A stretch of DNA of 64,000 nt from Saccharicrinis sp963667815 (GTDB lineage: Bacteria > Bacteroidota > Bacteroidia > Bacteroidales > Marinilabiliaceae). The first letter of the stretch is position 1, and every line of letters begins with the position of its first letter. The stretch is taken from the NCBI GenBank assembly GCA_963667815.1, contig OY764021.1; one strand, written 5' to 3'. This document shows, one piece after another, positions 53,589-62,097 of the stretch. The position numbers and the translations under genes were made by a program. Below the pieces are notes generated by a model. The model was not told the DNA's origin. It saw only the letters and a program-made list of their open reading frames with translations, and did not search any database.

Positions 53589-54731
53589 ATGAATACAACT
53601 CTGTTTTATATAGGCATACTTGAAACCCTGATTATTACTATTATTATATTTTTTAAAAAACCTTCTGTTATTGCAGATAGAATACTGGGTTTATGGTTTT
53701 TGGTTATATCTATGACCTTTGTAGTTAATATTATAAAACTGAACCATCAAATAGAAGATGCATGGGCCTTTTCGCTTATTTTATACTTAGCATTTCCCCC
53801 ATGTATATTTTTATATACAAAATACATCACAACAGAGTATAAAAGTTTTAGTAAAAAAGACTACCTGCACTATACTCCAACATTTATTAGCCTGATCCTT
53901 TTATTAATTTTAAAAATACCAGATTCAAACAATCTCAAATCCATAGCTGATCATTATAGCGATCAAGTATTATTACGAATGATATTAGGTAATATCTATA
54001 TCATCAGTTTGTGGGTTTATGGTATTCTTTCTTTATTAAAAATGAAAAACTACCGTAAACAGATGATTAATGCGTATTCTTTTAACTCCGGAAAAATCAA
54101 TCTTAACTGGTTGTTTATTATCGTTATAGCTTACTTATTACTACACAATACCAGTATCATTATTAACACTTTCACATTCCTCGACAAACCAATTCATAAT
54201 TTAGAGCATTTATCAAGTGGTGCCTTACTTATATTTGTTTTTGTATTGGGAATTTATGGTTTCAGACAAAACCAGTTAACTTCAATTATTAATGCTCCTA
54301 TTATTCCAAATCCAACAGTTATTTCTTCTGAATCAAAAGAAGATACCTCTTCAAATAAATACAAACACTCCAGTTTAAAAGAAACCCAGGCAAATGAATA
54401 CTTAAATAAAATAGTTGAGTACATCAATTCATCAGCCATATGGAAAGATAATGAGCTTTCTATTGATAAGATTTCAGCACAAACAGATATACCTAAGTAT
54501 TATATCTCCCAGGTATTAAACGAAAAGCTTCAAAAAAACTTCTATACTTTTATCAATGAATATAGAATTGAATATGCCATGAAACTCATAAAATCGAAAG
54601 AGCATAAAAACTGGTCTTTTGTATCGATAGCCTACGAATGTGGTTTCAACTCTAAATCAGTTTTTAATTCCTTTTTTAAAAAACATACCGGTATGACACC
54701 AAGTCAATTTAAGGATAATGAGAGTAGTTAA
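53589..54731 (+). CDS. Membrane-embedded AraC-family regulator
   Basis: A 380-residue protein with seven predicted membrane segments in its first 225 residues (for example LGLWFLVISMTFVVNII, FSLILYLAFPPCIFLY, LNWLFIIVIAYLLLHN and ALLIFVFVLGIYGF). A polar linker follows, then a C-terminal AraC double helix-turn-helix from about 265: SIDKISAQTDIPKYYISQVL, NFYTFINEYRIEYAMKLI and FVSIAYECGFNSKSVFNSFF followed by TPSQF. The type is widespread in Bacteroidota, where the membrane part senses something in the envelope or the membrane. It is divergent from the TonB-receptor operon and is its likely regulator. It ends about 195 bases before the hairpin of the opposing lipoprotein gene. Confidence 0.9.
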   Translation: MNTTLFYIGILETLIITIIIFFKKPSVIADRILGLWFLVISMTFVVNIIKLNHQIEDAWAFSLILYLAFPPCIFLYTKYITTEYKSFSKKDYLHYTPTFISLILLLILKIPDSNNLKSIADHYSDQVLLRMILGNIYIISLWVYGILSLLKMKNYRKQMINAYSFNSGKINLNWLFIIVIAYLLLHNTSIIINTFTFLDKPIHNLEHLSSGALLIFVFVLGIYGFRQNQLTSIINAPIIPNPTVISSESKEDTSSNKYKHSSLKETQANEYLNKIVEYINSSAIWKDNELSIDKISAQTDIPKYYISQVLNEKLQKNFYTFINEYRIEYAMKLIKSKEHKNWSFVSIAYECGFNSKSVFNSFFKKHTGMTPSQFKDNESS

Positions 54732-55085
54732 TGCATAATCCGGGTTAAAAGGGGTGAGCAGAGAAATAATGAGTTGTCTTGCCAAGAAATTGCAAAAGCG
54801 TTATAATTGCAACTGATATACCGCAATAATTCAACTAATGTTCAAAACTTATAGTTCAGGATACCTTATCAGCGTAACAAAAAATATATTAGCATACTAA
54901 CTTATACATCAACCGAATGCTAAAAATGATTATCAAAGGAAAACTATCCCCCCGATAATCATATACAAACTAATACTACAAAAAATTTTATACCAGCCCA
55001 AGCCGCAAGGCTCCCTCTTTTTTCTACAGTCAAAGAAAAGGGCAAAAAGTCGGCCGAATACAGCATACTCTTTCCCGTTAATTAA
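54732..55085. other. Convergent intergenic region
   Basis: 354 bases between two genes that read toward each other. It contains the hairpin at 54926-54962, which could serve both. Nothing else is recognised. Confidence 0.4.
54926..54962 (-). terminator. Hairpin downstream of the small lipoprotein gene, copy 2
   Basis: A 9-bp perfect stem ATGATTATC / GATAATCAT, with AAAGG kept next to the left arm and ACAAACTAATAC after the right arm, as at 15244-15278. It is about 125 bases past the lipoprotein stop. Confidence 0.65.
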
Positions 55086-55478
55086 TTACGATACTTTCTT
55101 CCCTTCAATATCAAAAAAACGCATAAAGGTCCCTTTCAATTGCTCCTTATTCACATCGTCAACTTTAACCTTAAAACCAACATCATGTCCTTTCCAATTA
55201 TATCTGGTAGTCAGGTATCCTTCATCAATTATAATTTTGGTAAAATCAATTGTATCACCAGTCTGCTCAACAAAATACCCTGTAAATACAGAATCCTTTT
55301 CAGTGATATTCATAATGAAGTTTACATTACCTACCTGGGGTAATTTCTTAATCTCCATCTGCCATTCACCAATATATTTCGAATCCATCCCTTCTCCTTG
55401 AGATGGCCCCCGGGAGCATCCGACAAAAAGAACCGTAAATAGCAAAATACTTATTTTAATTATTCCTGTTTTTTTCAT
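55086..55478 (-). CDS. Small lipoprotein, paralogue of the 15.4-kb gene
   Basis: A 130-residue lipoprotein (ISILLFTVLFVGC). The mature domain reads YIGEWQMEIKKLPQVGNVNF, EKDSVFTGYFVEQTGDT, YNWKGHDVGFKVKV and LKGTFMRFFDIEGK. 64 of 96 aligned residues match the protein at 15360-15749, and the downstream hairpin is shared as well, so the whole unit was duplicated. A weaker relative is the secreted partner of the TonB receptor at 50.4 kb, only 4.3 kb away. It has a promoter of its own. Function unknown. Confidence 0.82.
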   Translation of the reverse strand: MKKTGIIKISILLFTVLFVGCSRGPSQGEGMDSKYIGEWQMEIKKLPQVGNVNFIMNITEKDSVFTGYFVEQTGDTIDFTKIIIDEGYLTTRYNWKGHDVGFKVKVDDVNKEQLKGTFMRFFDIEGKKVS

Positions 55479-55551
55479 TTTTACCTTATTTAAAATTGAA
55501 CTTTTAATATTGTTTCACTGCCCCAGATAAGATGTATTAAACCAGTACTTT

Positions 55552-55580
55552 CAAAATTATCAAAAGCTGTGTGACCCAAA
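55552..55580 (-). promoter_or_regulatory. Bacteroidota promoter of the small lipoprotein gene
   Basis: On the minus strand TTTG (55580-55577), 17 bases, then TAATTTTG (55559-55552), matching the TTTG and TAnnTTTG boxes. It lies about 75 bases ahead of the ATG. Confidence 0.6.
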
Positions 55581-55673
55581 GTCCTGTTTTAAATATATTA
55601 TTTAATGAGACATCCTCCTTTTTAAAACAACACCCCCATTACCCTCATTTCATGAATCTTACAAATGCAACAA

Positions 55674-55726
55674 AACCAAACTATACAAGCTGATTTTACA
55701 CAAATATTTGCTTGCATAGTTTGGTT
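55674..55726 (-). terminator. Long hairpin downstream of GH30
   Basis: AACCAAACTATACAAGC and GCTTGCATAGTTTGGTT pair over 17 bases with one mismatch, loop 19 bases. On the minus strand TTTTGTT follows, so termination of the GH30 transcript is plausible though it is about 370 bases past the stop. Confidence 0.6.
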
Positions 55727-56092
55727 GAAAATAAAATTTAAGTCTGATATAATAGATAATTCACATCAGTTGCATCCTTAATTTTCCTGGAATTAGAAAA
55801 GTTCTAGTTCTTTAATTGAAATTAGCAAACAATAACTCTGCTTCAACTGAGCTATTGTTAACTAAATACCGATACATTGAAGCAACAATGTAGTATTATA
55901 TACACAAACGTTATTAAGTCCTTATTTTTCATTAGTCCACAAAATTAATATACTGTTAAGAGACCATAAATTGGCTATCACAGGAGTAAAAGCCAAACTA
56001 AAACTTTCTGACTATATACATCTCTACTTGAAATAATATATAGTATATTCCTAACAACTATATTATTATTGTCATTCATGTTTTTACATGAT

Positions 56093-57565
56093 TTACTCTT
56101 TTATAATTATCGTCTGTATTGAGTGTGCCAAGCTTTTTATAGTAACTGCACTACCACTCATCCACAATTTGTATTTTAATTTATTGTCAGTTGTATTTAA
56201 TACAATTACAACAATACTTCCATCTGTATTTACAAAACCTGTGACTTGCAAAACATCCCTGTTTGAAGAGCAAACTATACGTTTTGCACCTGGTTTTATA
56301 AATTTAGAAAAGTGACCTATATAATAATAACTGTTTGTGTATATTAACTCTCCGCTTTGTAAATCTGCATGTACTGGTGCAAAACATAAATTCCCAACAT
56401 GGTTAGGTCCTCCTGTTTCGTCCAACAAGATATTCCAATCAGTCCACGCAACTGTACCACAATTAAAATCATTAACCATTGAATGGCCATATCGTTCTCC
56501 CAAACTCCAATCAGCTAAACGATCGTAACTGAAACGCTCAACACAGCCTTCGGTAAATACTAAATTGACATCTGGGAATGCTTCTTTTACCCGTTTCAAA
56601 TTATCAAACTGCATACCGCTGCCTGTCCACGGCTCATACCAGTGGAATCCCACACCCCAAACATATTTCGCTGCATTCGGGTCGTTTAACATGGTTGAGG
56701 CACGTTGATAGATAAGATCCCTGTTATGATCCCAAACTATCAGTTTTTTGTCGCTCATTTGATTCTTCTCAAGGGTTGGTCCCAGATAATTTTTAACAAA
56801 GTCACGCTCTTGGGTATCTGTGTAAATACACGACTCCCAGATTTGCACGGCCATAGGTTCATTTTGTACAGATAATCCCCATACAGGAATTCCTTCTGCC
56901 TCATAGGCATTAATAAATTTTACATAGTGATTTGCCCATGACTGCTTGTATTCATCCAACAAACTGCCTCCTTTCAAACGATTATTGTTGGTTTTCATCC
57001 AGGCTGGAGGGCTCCAGGGACTCACAAACATGGGTAATTCCCCCCCTGCCGCAGCAATAGATTGTTTTATAAAAGGAATACGGAATTTCTTGTCGTGTTC
57101 AATCGAAAATGTTTTCAAGTCCTTATCTTTTTCTGCCACGTAGTCGTACATATCACTCGAAAAATCGCAACTTGCAATGTGGGTTCTGGAGAACGAATAA
57201 GCAATCCCTTTTTCTTTATCAAAATAAGCATTCATAAACTCCCCCTGCTTATCTTCAGGTAATTTGGAATAAACCTCTGCTGCTGCATCGGTAAATGCTG
57301 CACCTATACCAATAAATGTTTGAAATGTATGTGTTGGATCAACAAACACACAAGCTTGCCTCTCTGTTGGCTGTCCAAAATCTTCCATCTCCAGGTCATC
57401 CAATTTACTAATGCGCTCTCCTGTTTCTTTTGCTGTTTGATAAATCTGAATTTGATAATTCTCTCTATCTGGAGTCTCAATAACTTCCTGCTTACTTTCC
57501 AGTTGCACACATGCTGTGTTAATTAAAAGCAACCCTGTTGCCAGGAACAAAATCCATTTTTTCAT
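56093..57565 (-). CDS. GH30 glycosidase, lipoprotein
   Basis: A 490-residue exported enzyme with lipobox LLLINTAC. The GH30 barrel and side beta-domain are complete: QTFIGIGAAFTDAAAEVYSKLP, YSFSRTHIASCDFSSDMY, FVSPWSPPAWMKTNN, acid/base Glu in WGLSVQNEPMAVQIWES and nucleophile Glu in NLVFTEGCVERF. The side domain ends VNTDGSIVVIVLNTTDNKLKY. This is the glucosylceramidase-like branch, whose bacterial members act on beta-1,6-glucan, beta-glucosides or beta-xylosides; which one is not clear. It follows the second GH78 by 17 bases. Confidence 0.92.
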   Translation of the reverse strand: MKKWILFLATGLLLINTACVQLESKQEVIETPDRENYQIQIYQTAKETGERISKLDDLEMEDFGQPTERQACVFVDPTHTFQTFIGIGAAFTDAAAEVYSKLPEDKQGEFMNAYFDKEKGIAYSFSRTHIASCDFSSDMYDYVAEKDKDLKTFSIEHDKKFRIPFIKQSIAAAGGELPMFVSPWSPPAWMKTNNNRLKGGSLLDEYKQSWANHYVKFINAYEAEGIPVWGLSVQNEPMAVQIWESCIYTDTQERDFVKNYLGPTLEKNQMSDKKLIVWDHNRDLIYQRASTMLNDPNAAKYVWGVGFHWYEPWTGSGMQFDNLKRVKEAFPDVNLVFTEGCVERFSYDRLADWSLGERYGHSMVNDFNCGTVAWTDWNILLDETGGPNHVGNLCFAPVHADLQSGELIYTNSYYYIGHFSKFIKPGAKRIVCSSNRDVLQVTGFVNTDGSIVVIVLNTTDNKLKYKLWMSGSAVTIKSLAHSIQTIIIKE

Positions 57566-57582
57566 TTCTAAGCGTTTATAAT

Positions 57583-59985
57583 TTAAATTTCGATAATATT
57601 ATTTCCACCAGTTAAAGCAACTTTTTTCCCTTTCCAAATAAAAGTACCTGAGATATTTTCAGGTAGGGTAATGAATGCTCTTATGTGCTTATTTACCGTT
57701 TTATAATCCACTTTTATTTTTCCATTAGGGTGAGGCATTTCTCCTCCTATTTCTTTTATGCTACCTAAATGCGGTTCTATCTTCACTGTTGAAAAACATG
57801 GTGCATCTGAATCAATTCCCAAAATTGTCCTCAAAAATTCAATATTAGGACTTGCTCCCCAGGCATGACAGTCGGAACGGGTAGACTCCACATGAGAATC
57901 CTCTCCCCACGTAGTCAATCCCAACTCCATATTCTTCTTCCATATGGCTAGCCAATTCAAGTAATTATTTCCAAGGCCAGCTTGCACTAATGCTTGATGT
58001 ACATAGTATTTAAAATAGATTGAAGCTTGTGTTAAATTTGAATCTTTGAGAAGCAATTGACCAAGCATTTCAACCTTCTCTCCTGTTACTACTTTCGCTA
58101 AAATAGCCATAGAATTAGTATGTTGCGAAAACTGATCCTTATCCTGGGTATCAGCAAATAACTTTTTGGATTCATCCCAATATTTATTTTTGATCATTCT
58201 CGCCAATTTTTCAGCTTTGTCGTTATATAAAGATGTCAGTTCCTTAAGCCCACAATATTGCTCTATAGCAGCAGCATTTTGATAGGCCAGCAAGAGTTGG
58301 AGATCGATTATAGCAGAACTTCCATCACTACCTATGGGTCCCATTCCACGATTCCAGCCTTCAGCCCAATCTGTAAAAAACCAGTTGGGCAGATTCTTAA
58401 CTGAGCCATCTTCTGCAGTAAAATGCTCAAAATATTCCAGAATCTGTCTCATTCCATTCAGTTTAGTAGCCACAAATGACATATCCGAGCCATACATCAT
58501 ATAATCATGCAACATACCTATATACTGTAGCGAAAACGTAGGGATGATTTGAGAGTTGATGGTTGGATATCGACTCAGGGTAATTCCATCCGGCATTCGA
58601 GATTGGTCAATTAAATTGATAGCATTCTTCACCAGGCGATCGTCACCACTATTGTACAAACTAACCATAGCCTGAATTCTGGTATCTCCAACATATTGCA
58701 ATTGCTCCCAATAGGGACAGTCCATATAAGTTTCGTTAGCACACAAACGTGCGGTGCGCCAACCAATTTCAAACATCTTATTTAATTCAGTATTAATACT
58801 TTCAAGTTTGGCATTTAATTCAAAAGGATAGCCAGTGAAAGTTCCGTAAATGTCTTCAATCGTCAACGGTGAGTTCTTCGTTTCAATTTTTAACTCAATA
58901 TACCGAAAGGTTCTATAAGCCAACGATGTATAAATCTGTCTATCTGCCCCATTAGATATAATTATGTCTTTTCTCCCAATTACATTTTTACCCTCTACAT
59001 CATCACGGTTTCCTTTATTTTTATCTTCATACAATGATTCGGCATAAGTTAGTGATATAATACTATTATTTCCCCCACTAAAGATTACTGTGGGATATGC
59101 GTTGGTCAGAAAGTTTTGATCAAGTAAAAGAGTAACTGTAGATTTAGCAGGGACTGTTATCTTTGAAATACTTTCCGGGAAAGTTTCAGGAACGTTTATC
59201 CCTGTAGCCTTTCTTACTTCTTTAATACGTTGAATACTTAATTCCATTTGTGGTAATGGTGATTTAACCAAACGCCAAACATCACTTGTCACATCTACCC
59301 CAACAGCATTTTTTGGAATGCCTTGCGAAATGATTTGTGGCTTTTGCCAATTGCTATCATTAAAAGATGAACTTTGCCATCCTGTAATATGCTGATGCAT
59401 ATCTATTTTTTCACCTGGCCCTGCAATGTACCAACCTGGTACTTGAACAGCATCAACGCCTAAACGGAACATGCTTACAACAATAGGAGAATAACTACTA
59501 TCTTGTATACACTTCCAGCCATGCCCTGTATTCAAAACTTGAGACTTATTCGTATCGCCTTGCAGAATGAAACCAGTTCTGAATGAAACTTGAGATTCGG
59601 GCCTATACTCACCTTCATTCCAAACTTTTGCTGAAATTATATTATCCCCTGCTACCAGATAGGCAGCAAGATTCACGGACTCAAACCTCCAGTTAGACAA
59701 ATCAGACTTTGCCGGTCCCATCAATACCAACTTTTCATTCACGTAAAGTTTATACCTATTGTCAGCAGATACATAAACAGGAAAAGATTCAGGTTTTTCT
59801 TGTAAAAATATTTTTTTTCGAAATAAACAAACACTATATCCAATAGGATCATTATTTGGGACTGAAATCCACTTTGCTTCCCATGATGAAGTTTCATAAT
59901 TTTTATGATCTTGTGCCCTAACACTTGTAATAATTACGAATACAATAAAAGCAAAAAGCAGTCCTTTAATTAACTTATTTTTCAT
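57583..59985 (-). CDS. GH78-type alpha-L-rhamnosidase, exported (paralogue)
   Basis: An 800-residue enzyme, similar over its whole length to that at 23.1-25.5 kb. The signal peptide ends ITSVRAQ. The N-domain begins WEAKWISVPNNDPIGYSVCLF. The barrel has YMDCPYWEQLQYVGD, keeping the Asp-x5-Glu-x7-Asp acidic set, LVKNAINLIDQSRMPDGIT, and the later Glu in LGLTTWGEDSHVEST; the end reads PNGKIKVDYKTVNKHIRA. Two rhamnosidases in one stretch may hydrolyse different linkages. It is first of a two-gene unit with GH30. Its own promoter is not clear. Confidence 0.9.
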   Translation of the reverse strand: MKNKLIKGLLFAFIVFVIITSVRAQDHKNYETSSWEAKWISVPNNDPIGYSVCLFRKKIFLQEKPESFPVYVSADNRYKLYVNEKLVLMGPAKSDLSNWRFESVNLAAYLVAGDNIISAKVWNEGEYRPESQVSFRTGFILQGDTNKSQVLNTGHGWKCIQDSSYSPIVVSMFRLGVDAVQVPGWYIAGPGEKIDMHQHITGWQSSSFNDSNWQKPQIISQGIPKNAVGVDVTSDVWRLVKSPLPQMELSIQRIKEVRKATGINVPETFPESISKITVPAKSTVTLLLDQNFLTNAYPTVIFSGGNNSIISLTYAESLYEDKNKGNRDDVEGKNVIGRKDIIISNGADRQIYTSLAYRTFRYIELKIETKNSPLTIEDIYGTFTGYPFELNAKLESINTELNKMFEIGWRTARLCANETYMDCPYWEQLQYVGDTRIQAMVSLYNSGDDRLVKNAINLIDQSRMPDGITLSRYPTINSQIIPTFSLQYIGMLHDYMMYGSDMSFVATKLNGMRQILEYFEHFTAEDGSVKNLPNWFFTDWAEGWNRGMGPIGSDGSSAIIDLQLLLAYQNAAAIEQYCGLKELTSLYNDKAEKLARMIKNKYWDESKKLFADTQDKDQFSQHTNSMAILAKVVTGEKVEMLGQLLLKDSNLTQASIYFKYYVHQALVQAGLGNNYLNWLAIWKKNMELGLTTWGEDSHVESTRSDCHAWGASPNIEFLRTILGIDSDAPCFSTVKIEPHLGSIKEIGGEMPHPNGKIKVDYKTVNKHIRAFITLPENISGTFIWKGKKVALTGGNNIIEI

Positions 59986-60283
59986 TTCAAAGAGGATATG
60001 TTATTATAAAAGAAATTTCGAAAAGCATCCGTAACTTTGTTTATTGTGAAAACTCTATTTTTATTCTTGTTAATCATCTATTATCTGTATAAATTATTAC
60101 TAGTATTTGTAAAACAATTTTTACCTTCTCAATCCACTTATTAAACCTGCTACAAAACAAATCTATTTAATATATTATGTTCTTTAGTCTATATTACTTT
60201 CTACAAGGCAGAAATACGTCTTTTTAACTTAAAACTTCCGTAACGTCCAGTATATTCAAAAAACATTTAATACTAAATCCCTA

Positions 60284-60420
60284 ATTATGTATTTTAACAT
60301 CCTATTGGGCATAAAAGCTGTAATAACACACACATTAGTAGGCATAGCTCCGCTACACTATATTAAAAAAAGTGAACGAATGGCTTGTTTAAGTAGTTCC
60401 GAAGTATAATATGCCCTAAT
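60284..60420. repeat. Palindromic intergenic element, copy 2
   Basis: Begins ATTATGTATTTTAACATC like the copy at 16467. It includes CATAGCTCCGCTA in the centre and ends with ATGCCCTAAT, near-inverted to ATTGGGCAT at its start. The central hairpin is more worn than in copy 1. Confidence 0.45.
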
Positions 60421-60438
60421 ATACAATTTCAGGCATTT

Positions 60439-60463
60439 AGGACTCCTGTTTAACAGGAGTCCT
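60439..60463. terminator. Terminator after the SusD remnant
   Basis: A perfect 10-bp stem AGGACTCCTG / CAGGAGTCCT with a 5-base loop, 42 bases past the SusD remnant stop. T4 follows on the plus strand, so it would work best for rightward transcripts but may serve both. Confidence 0.7.
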
Positions 60464-60504
60464 TTTGAATAAAAATTATACTTAGATTAATTGAGTTTAT
60501 ATAA

Positions 60505-61412
60505 TCATTTATAACCTGGGTTCTGTGTTAGATTTTTATTAAGTAATCTATCCTGTTCAGGAATAGGATAAATACGCTGATGCTTATCGGCAGCCATTGA
60601 ATATCCCAAGGATCTTCCTTTGGAATCTGTCTGACTATTTATAACATTCACAATATTAATAACACCATTTGCATCTGCTCTTTTTAAATCATTCCATCGC
60701 GCACATTCAAAAACAAGCTCCAACCTACGTTCGTTAAGTATTGCCAATGCAACTTCACTTTTTGAAGTGGCAGTAGTATTGCCCAAACCTGCTCTGTTCC
60801 GTATCTGATTAAGTAATGGAATAGCAAGTTCTGGATGATCCAGTTGTGTTTGTGCTTCAGCTGCCAGTAATATTATGTCGGCTAACCTCATAATTACAAT
60901 ATTTTCCTGGCTAAACCAACCTGCAGCTTCATATTTGCCCTGAAATGGAATTGGCTCAGATGAGTCCCAGGCATCGGCTGGCATTGTAAAAGGTGCCGGG
61001 GTCAACTGCCAATCAATAGTAGTTGTATATCTTGATCCGATGTCTCCTGCATCTTCAAATGCACGAACTAAATCAGCTGATATAATATTCCTTTTAGGCC
61101 AGGAATCAGAGGAAGCATATGCAAATATTGCAAATCCCCACCAACCAGAGGTTCCTCCTTGCTGTATCTCAAAAATCGATTCTGTGTTATTCTTGTTACT
61201 AACTCCCCAAATGTGAGCAAAATCAGAAACCAACTCATATGGTCCTGCTATAACTTTATTACAATAAAGTAAACAATTATCATAATCCCCAATTTGTGCG
61301 TATGTTTTTGCCATCAAAGCTTGAGCTGTACCTTGAGTAGCCCTACCATATTCTGCATTATAGGGCTGTTCATCAAGAACTTCTTCTGCATAAGTTAAAT
61401 TGTCTTGCAGCA
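60505..61412 (-). pseudogene. SusD/RagB-type protein, C-terminal remnant
   Basis: About 300 codons carrying the C-terminal two thirds of a SusD homologue: EYGRATQGTAQALMAKTYAQIGD, WFSQENIVIMRLADIILLAAEA, LLNQIRNRAGLGNTT, LAILNERRLELVFECARWNDLKR and the closing RIYPIPEQDRLLNKNLTQNPGY. The signal peptide, lipid Cys and first about 180 residues are missing. The 5' end is joined at about 61.41 kb to the end of an ECF sigma gene, so a deletion removed the anti-sigma factor, SusC and the start of SusD. The Met at 61416 is in the joint, not a true start. Not expected to be functional. Confidence 0.85.
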
Positions 61413-61900
61413 TCATATGAAATGGACATTATTTCGCAAATTTGATGATAATTAAATCCACATGTATACTTATAATAAAGGACTTCCCGCTGTTTTGCGT
61501 TTAATTTCGACATGGCTTTTCTTAGCTCTCGAATGCTATGCTCATTTTCCTCTTCTCTTATTAATTCTTCTTCAATTGAAAAAGTAATATGAAAGTCTAA
61601 AGAGTAATCACTTGACAACTCTTGCTCCTTTTTTTTTATTCTTATTTTTTCAAACAGCCTTCTCCTAAATGATTTAAGTAAATACATTCTTACATTTTCT
61701 GTATCTCCTAATGAATCCCTCTTCTTAATTATATACAAAAAAAGATCTTGAATTACATCCAATATTAAATCATCATCATGAAGAATTTTTTTTCCATAAA
61801 AAAATAAAAAATCCACATGCTGATTATAAATAACTGAAAGAGCCTCTTCGTTTCTATCTTTAAATGCCCTCCAAATTAATTTATCATTGTTACTAATCAC
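61373..61900 (-). CDS. ECF sigma factor with its C-terminus replaced at a deletion joint
   Basis: 175 residues. Region 2 (DRNEEALSVIYNQHVDFLFFYGKKI, DLILDVIQDLFLYIIKKR) and region 4 (MSKLNAKQREVLYYKYTCGFNYHQICEIMSIS) are nearly complete. Members of this type are paired with FecR-like anti-sigma factors and drive SusC/SusD operons. After SYDAARQ, the family continues with a helix of the LVSRAL-x-K-L kind; here it reads FNLCRRSS and stops. The change coincides with the start of SusD homology in another frame. Core regions are intact, so weak activity cannot be ruled out, but its partner anti-sigma gene is gone. Confidence 0.82.
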   Translation of the reverse strand: MISNNDKLIWRAFKDRNEEALSVIYNQHVDFLFFYGKKILHDDDLILDVIQDLFLYIIKKRDSLGDTENVRMYLLKSFRRRLFEKIRIKKKEQELSSDYSLDFHITFSIEEELIREEENEHSIRELRKAMSKLNAKQREVLYYKYTCGFNYHQICEIMSISYDAARQFNLCRRSS

Positions 61901-62010
61901 ATATAAAAAATTAAAGATTGCGAAATAACATAAACTTATTTGTAAATCACTAAATATACCACATTAACATATTTTTACAAATAAAAACATTTATCAATAG
62001 CTCTTCTGAC

Positions 62011-62053
62011 AAAAAAACCCAAAGCAATTGCATGAGAATACAACCACTTTGGG
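62011..62053 (-). terminator. Rho-independent terminator of the second PKD-tailed hydrolase
   Basis: On the minus strand CCCAAAG (62053-62047), a loop, CTTTGGG (62024-62018) and then seven T (62017-62011). It is 45 bases past the stop at 62098. Confidence 0.8.
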
Positions 62054-62097
62054 AATACTTTAACTTATAAAAATTACTAGTTTATTTCTAAATTACA

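Larger units (their letters stand above)
55479..56092. other. Intergenic region between GH30 and the small lipoprotein
   Basis: 614 gene-free bases. It holds the lipoprotein promoter (55552-55580) and a long hairpin (55674-55726). The 350 bases nearest GH30 show nothing recognisable. Confidence 0.45.
59986..60504. other. Intergenic region between GH78 and the SusD remnant
   Basis: 519 bases, no gene. It holds copy 2 of the palindromic element (60284-60420) and a strong hairpin (60439-60463). Confidence 0.5.

Noticed and set aside
54732..54920. Third copy of the palindromic element
   Set aside because: Some AT-rich words are shared, but the start and central hairpin are missing.
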